Below are positions 60,516-64,000 of a stretch of 64,000 nucleotides of DNA, piece after piece (position 1 is the first letter of the stretch; every line of letters starts with the position of its first letter). The position numbers and the translations under genes were made by a program. The stretch spans positions 62,001 through 126,000 of the forward strand of contig DASXZW010000061.1 in NCBI GenBank assembly GCA_036501665.1, given 5' to 3'. The notes under the pieces were generated by a model. That model saw nothing but the letters and a program-made list of their open reading frames with translations, searched no databases and was not told the origin of the DNA. The stretch is from DATAUD01 sp036501665 (lineage in GTDB: Bacteria; Verrucomicrobiota; Verrucomicrobiia; Limisphaerales; Palsa-1400).

Positions 60516-61351
60516 TCCGGCTCGTCATCCTCTTTTTCCTCGTTTGCTGTTTTACGATGGCGACTATTTTGGACGCGCAATTCAGCCGGCTTCGCGCCAA
60601 AACCGACACCTCGGAAGGGATGCTCACCGCGATTATGGGCGATAGCCGCCGGATGTTTGCGAACCATTTTTTTGCTGAAGCCGACGCCTATTTTCACAGC
60701 GGCTTTTACCCCACAATATTTGACAGACAGGGAAACCGGGAAGGCTCGCATTTGACCGAAGAAGCCCACGAGCACGAAAGCGGTCATGACGATCACCACG
60801 AAGAAACTTTTCTCGGCCCCCCGAGGGATTGGATCGAGAGGTTTGGCCGCCATTTTATCCCGAACGTTCACACCCACCTCAGCAACGGCAACGAAGGCGA
60901 AATTCTCCCCTGGCTGCGAATTTCCGCGATGCTGGACCCGAAACGCGTCGATACTTACATCACCGCCTCGTATTGGTTGCGCACCAGCCTGCAAAAGCCT
61001 GACGAAGCGGAGAAATTTCTTCGCGAGGGCCTGCGCGCCAACCCGGATAGTTATGCAATTCTTCTGGAGCTGGGCCGCGTTTATTTCTACAGCAAAAACG
61101 ATCCGCGCGTCGCAAGGAACATCTTCGCTCTCGCGCGCGACAAATGGCTCAAGCAGGAGGCCAACGGAGAAAAGCCGGAGGCCGCCGATTACGAGGAAAT
61201 TCTGGGAGAATTAGTGCGCGTTGACCGCCAGCAGGGAGACCTGAAAGCAGTGCTGGCGGATTTGGAACAATTGGTAAAAGTCTCCCACAGCCCCGACACA
61301 CTCCAGGCCGAAATCCGCGAAGTGCAACAAAAACTCGCCGCGCCAAAATAG
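60512..61351 (+). CDS. TPR-like membrane-anchored protein with His-rich loop
   Basis: The 279-residue product starts within the permease stop (ATGA). One N-terminal helix (MIRLVILFFLVCCFTMATIL) anchors it. Residues of about 75-97 are very rich in His, Glu and Asp (TEEAHEHESGHDDHHEE), a possible metal-binding or spacer loop. The remainder holds TPR-type helices (PDEAEKFLREGLRANPDSYA, ILLELGRVYFYSKNDPRVAR, QGDLKAVLADLEQLVKVSHS). As the third member of an ABC-2 set it may recruit the export cargo. No family name is known to me. Confidence 0.8.
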   Translation: MIRLVILFFLVCCFTMATILDAQFSRLRAKTDTSEGMLTAIMGDSRRMFANHFFAEADAYFHSGFYPTIFDRQGNREGSHLTEEAHEHESGHDDHHEETFLGPPRDWIERFGRHFIPNVHTHLSNGNEGEILPWLRISAMLDPKRVDTYITASYWLRTSLQKPDEAEKFLREGLRANPDSYAILLELGRVYFYSKNDPRVARNIFALARDKWLKQEANGEKPEAADYEEILGELVRVDRQQGDLKAVLADLEQLVKVSHSPDTLQAEIREVQQKLAAPK

Positions 61352-61365
61352 CCCATCGCAGCAGC

Positions 61366-62490
61366 ATGAATTCCATTGCAGCACCATCTCAAATCAGTGA
61401 CCCCGTCAACGCCCGAATTCTCGCGGTTTCCGAGGACAAACTTCAGGGGTTTCAGCGCCAGCCGTTTCACGAAATTGCGCGGCAAACCGATTTGACTGTC
61501 GATACGGTGATCGACCGGATTCGCTCGATGGTTCAGGCAGGAACGATCCGGCGCGTCCGGCAAACATTGCTTGCAACGAATCTCGCGCAAGGCGCGCTCG
61601 TTGCCTGGCAAGTTCCCGCGGACCGCCTTGATGCGGCGTTCGATTACCTGTTTCAGCAAGACCCGTTTTCCGGGCATGTGGTACTGCGTTCAACTGATTC
61701 GGCGACGACTGGGTCAAACTATAAACTATGGACGACAGTCAAAGTGCCGCAGGGTTTTTCGTTGGAGGCGCATTGCCAATTTCTCGCGCGACAGACGGGC
61801 GCGGAACATTTTCGCATCATGCCCGCCAAGCGTCTCTTCGCGCTCGGCGTCGGGCACATGCGGCGTCGCGGCATGGAACCAGGCGCGCGTGCGGATGAGC
61901 CTGCCGAAGTGACTGAAGTTTCGGTCGTCCAGCTCAACGAAGCAGAGTGGCGCGTCTTGACAGCGCTCAAGCGCGAATTCGAGGTGGAGGAAATCGTTCC
62001 AGAAATCTGGCGCGCTCGCGCTGTGGAGGCTGGTTTTGAGTTGGAGGATTTTTGCAGAATGGCGGAAGACTTCAATCGCCGCAAGATCATCGGTCGGTTT
62101 TCAACTTTTCTCGAACACGTCAAGACGCTGAAAGACGGCGACCGCGTGACGCGGTTCAACGGATTGTTTCATTGGGCTGTGCCAATCGGGAGGGAAATCG
62201 AAACGGGCAGGGAAGTGGGGCGGCATTTTATCATGACACACGCCTATTGGCGCGAAGGCGGGCCGGAGTTTCATAACGTCAACATCATGGGCGTCGCGCA
62301 CGGAATGGAGAAACCGCTTCTCCACGCCCATAAAGCCGCCATCGACGAGCATTTGAAAAAATGCGGAATTCCCGTCAGTTACACAAACGTTTTCTGGGGC
62401 GGCCGCAGCGAAATCAAGCCTTCCGAAATCGCGCCTGCTGCCTACCGCGAATGGTGTCAGAAGGTTGGACTCGCGCTCTCTGGCAATTGA
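61366..62490 (+). CDS. Tandem Lrp/AsnC-type protein resembling siroheme decarboxylase (AhbA/AhbB)
   Basis: The 374-residue product has two copies of a winged helix plus AsnC-like domain. The first helix-turn-helix is GFQRQPFHEIARQTDLTVDT (about 30-50) followed by VRQTLLATNLAQGALVAWQV; the second starts at about 185 (VVQLNEAEWRVLTALKREFE) followed by IIGRFSTFLEHVKTLKDGDR and FNGLFHWAVPIGREIETGRE. The run HNVNIMGVAHGMEKPLLHAHK and the AVW/AWxVP pattern are typical of AhbA/AhbB/NirDL-type proteins, where such domains decarboxylate siroheme to didecarboxysiroheme in alternative heme b or heme d1 synthesis. A simple transcription regulator is an alternative. It follows the ABC set by 14 bases. Confidence 0.72.
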   Translation: MNSIAAPSQISDPVNARILAVSEDKLQGFQRQPFHEIARQTDLTVDTVIDRIRSMVQAGTIRRVRQTLLATNLAQGALVAWQVPADRLDAAFDYLFQQDPFSGHVVLRSTDSATTGSNYKLWTTVKVPQGFSLEAHCQFLARQTGAEHFRIMPAKRLFALGVGHMRRRGMEPGARADEPAEVTEVSVVQLNEAEWRVLTALKREFEVEEIVPEIWRARAVEAGFELEDFCRMAEDFNRRKIIGRFSTFLEHVKTLKDGDRVTRFNGLFHWAVPIGREIETGREVGRHFIMTHAYWREGGPEFHNVNIMGVAHGMEKPLLHAHKAAIDEHLKKCGIPVSYTNVFWGGRSEIKPSEIAPAAYREWCQKVGLALSGN

Positions 62491-62525
62491 AAACCAACGC
62501 TGCGTTTTCGTAAACCTTCGGTCGC

Positions 62526-63965
62526 ATGAACGAAACTTCCAGGTGTTGCCGCGTACTAAACGTCACACACGGCGCTACCTTTGAGGAAGTCAAAGCGGAG
62601 TACCGCGACCTCGTTAAGATATGGCATCCAGACCGGTTTTCGGAAAATGACCGTCTGCGAAAAAAGGCCCAGGAACGACTTAAGGAAATAAATCTTGCCT
62701 GGGAATACCTGTGCGCAAACGGCTTTCAGGAGGGCGTCCTGGCTGAGCCGCAGGAAGACACGTTCAAAGAGTCACCTCCTGCCGACGCACAGTCCCCGCA
62801 GGGTCCCGCCGCTGTTCCGTCCCAATCACGTTATGTTTTTTGGCTCTCCTGGCTCGGTGTCAACGCTATTCTTGTTTGCGGCGCATTTTTCTACACGTGT
62901 TATCATTTTGCTCCCAGGAGAGAAATGGCGCCCGCCCCTGTCCTCAGCCCAATAACGACTCCCGAATCTGCGGTCGCAAAACCGGCGGAGCCGCCGGCCG
63001 ATGAAGTCATTGCGCGCGATTTTCCTTTTGTTATTGATGTTCTCGGCGCGCAACATTTCACCAACTCCAGCGGCTGGCTTCAAGCCGCTCCATTGCTCAA
63101 TCCGCCGTTTGCCATGCGTGTCAAACTAACAGTGGATGATCTGGCCGAATTTCGGCTTCACTACGGTTTGGGCCAGGTCGTTTTTAATTGGGACGGCAGC
63201 GCAAAGGAGTTGCTGATGGAATCTCCGCGCACGTCAAAATTTGAATCGTTCCGGCATCAGGGCATTCTGCTTCCCCACGAACCGCACGAGATTATTTGGG
63301 ACGTCGAGTCAAACAGAATGCGCGTCCGGGTCGATGGAAAAATTCGCGGCGAGACAAATGGAAATTTTGCGGGCGTCAAAGGTTTTGCCAGTCTTGGGCC
63401 GTACTCTGGAGCGGTTAAACTGAATCGTTTCGATATCGAAACGCCAGAGGAACCAAAATCTGCGCCCGCATCTGCGCGCGGCCTCGCCGAGGTTCCGGGT
63501 GATCTGCTGCACTCAATGGTTGCGGAACAGAACGTGTCGAAATCGAATGAACCAGACGGGCTTGCGATTCAAACGTCCACTGATTCCGCCGATCGTCTGA
63601 TGACTTCCCAGGCGTTTCAAGCGCCTTTTGTCATTCGCACCCGCGCGCAAACCGACGGCTACAATCTGCGTCTTTATTGCGGCGCCGGAATGGTGATCTT
63701 CAACTGGGAACTGAATGAGCGGGAATTGCGCGTTCATGATCCGCTCAACGGTCAGCCATATGCGGCGACAGGCAGCGGATTAATTTCTCCAAATGAATGG
63801 CACGATGTCGTTTGGGACATCCAGAAATATGGAATGAAACTTTTTGTTGACGGCCAGCTTCGCTTTGAGAACCGCAAGGATTATCGCTCGCTAAACACCA
63901 AGGTCGGAATCGGTCCTTTTAAAAGCAAGGTGACGATTGCGTATTTCCAGGTTGAAAAGAAGTAA
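62526..63965 (+). CDS. J-domain membrane protein with duplicated beta-rich domain
   Basis: The 479-residue product starts with a J domain (about residues 7-65: VLNVTHGATFEEVKAEYRDL, IWHPDRFSENDRLRKKAQER, with the HPD motif at 34-36), then a Pro-rich linker and one helix (VFWLSWLGVNAILVCGAFFY, about 100-120). Two similar domains follow (about 160-300 and 335-479). Shared marks are LHYGLGQVVFNWDGSAKELL against LYCGAGMVIFNWELNERELR, and HEIIWDVESNRMRVRVDGKI against HDVVWDIQKYGMKLFVDGQL. They resemble concanavalin-like sugar-binding beta-sandwiches (DUF1080 group). The J domain should act in the cytoplasm on DnaK; the beta domains would be outside. Topology and function are inferred. A 35-base gap separates it from the AsnC-type gene. 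Confidence 0.82.
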   Translation: MNETSRCCRVLNVTHGATFEEVKAEYRDLVKIWHPDRFSENDRLRKKAQERLKEINLAWEYLCANGFQEGVLAEPQEDTFKESPPADAQSPQGPAAVPSQSRYVFWLSWLGVNAILVCGAFFYTCYHFAPRREMAPAPVLSPITTPESAVAKPAEPPADEVIARDFPFVIDVLGAQHFTNSSGWLQAAPLLNPPFAMRVKLTVDDLAEFRLHYGLGQVVFNWDGSAKELLMESPRTSKFESFRHQGILLPHEPHEIIWDVESNRMRVRVDGKIRGETNGNFAGVKGFASLGPYSGAVKLNRFDIETPEEPKSAPASARGLAEVPGDLLHSMVAEQNVSKSNEPDGLAIQTSTDSADRLMTSQAFQAPFVIRTRAQTDGYNLRLYCGAGMVIFNWELNERELRVHDPLNGQPYAATGSGLISPNEWHDVVWDIQKYGMKLFVDGQLRFENRKDYRSLNTKVGIGPFKSKVTIAYFQVEKK

Positions 63966-64000
63966 GCGCCTGGCAGTTGGCCGCTATTTTCCTCGGAGGT

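Overview
The window looks like a chromosomal piece of a Verrucomicrobiota bacterium, most likely from the Limisphaerales/Pedosphaera-like branch. This is inferred from content, not from a marker gene. Pointers are the pair of PSD1/DUF1549-DUF1553 cytochrome-type protein and DUF1501 protein, several Tat-exported Gfo/Idh/MocA oxidoreductases, a Ser/Thr kinase with C-terminal WD40 repeats, a DUF3160 protein, Big_7-type Ig domains, and many dispersed GC-rich palindromes beginning GGTAG and ending CTACC. I saw no rRNA, intact tRNA, CRISPR array, phage or transposase gene.

Layout. 1-7690 (minus strand): one probable operon of ECF-type sigma factor, a 67-aa protein (ATGA overlap), a 59-aa Pro-rich protein, a multi-domain glycosyltransferase, a kinase-WD40 protein and a secreted Ig-like protein cut by the window edge. 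7691-8124: the only gene-free stretch over 300 bases; it holds two tandem hairpins. 8125-10596 (plus): double-receiver protein, XRE regulator, Gfo/Idh oxidoreductase. 10803-15446 (plus): PSD1 and DUF1501 pair. 15526-17585 (minus): glycerol kinase and an NTF2-fold protein. 17718-20889 (plus): Tat oxidoreductase and MFS transporter, probably one sugar-use unit. 20923-23738 (minus): two small unknown proteins, phosphohexomutase and an isolated nuoA.

23940-32659 (minus): a long, tightly packed series, read from the 5' end as PduO-type cobalamin adenosyltransferase, two prepilin-like proteins, a PilX-like protein, a secreted 192-aa protein, PilM, a diacylglycerol kinase-family protein, phosphatidylserine decarboxylase, phosphatidylserine synthase and a LysE-type exporter. 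It places a pilus assembly module upstream of phosphatidylethanolamine synthesis. A LapA-like membrane protein diverges from it at 32695. 33144-36153 (minus): mazG/proB (GTGA overlap) and a PreA-like dihydropyrimidine dehydrogenase. The last diverges from a yeast-type cytosine deaminase (36354), so together they suggest cytosine to uracil to dihydrouracil. 36805-41680: a double-CXXC protein of SitI6-immunity type, a further Tat oxidoreductase, a deoxyribosyltransferase-like protein, rhamnose isomerase and small unknown proteins.

41682-46684: mntH and mntR divergently arranged around a palindrome, a VapBC-type toxin-antitoxin pair with a near-perfect operator over the antitoxin start, and an ECF42-type sigma factor with its usual YCII partner plus DoxX. 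46852-55103: SNF2 helicase, inositol-phosphatase family protein, an orphan DUF433 antitoxin-like protein, and an operon of ispF, an 89-aa protein, a glutamine amidotransferase-type peptidase and an NtrC-type regulator. 55230-63965: DUF3160 protein, GDP-fucose synthase, then ABC ATPase, permease and His-rich TPR-like protein with overlapping stops and starts, a tandem AsnC/siroheme-decarboxylase-like protein, and a J-domain membrane protein with a duplicated beta-rich domain.

The best candidate for an undescribed system is the 1-7690 operon, with the hairpin region just upstream of it. Start codons were adjusted from the longest frames wherever domain starts, overlaps or ATG positions argued for it.
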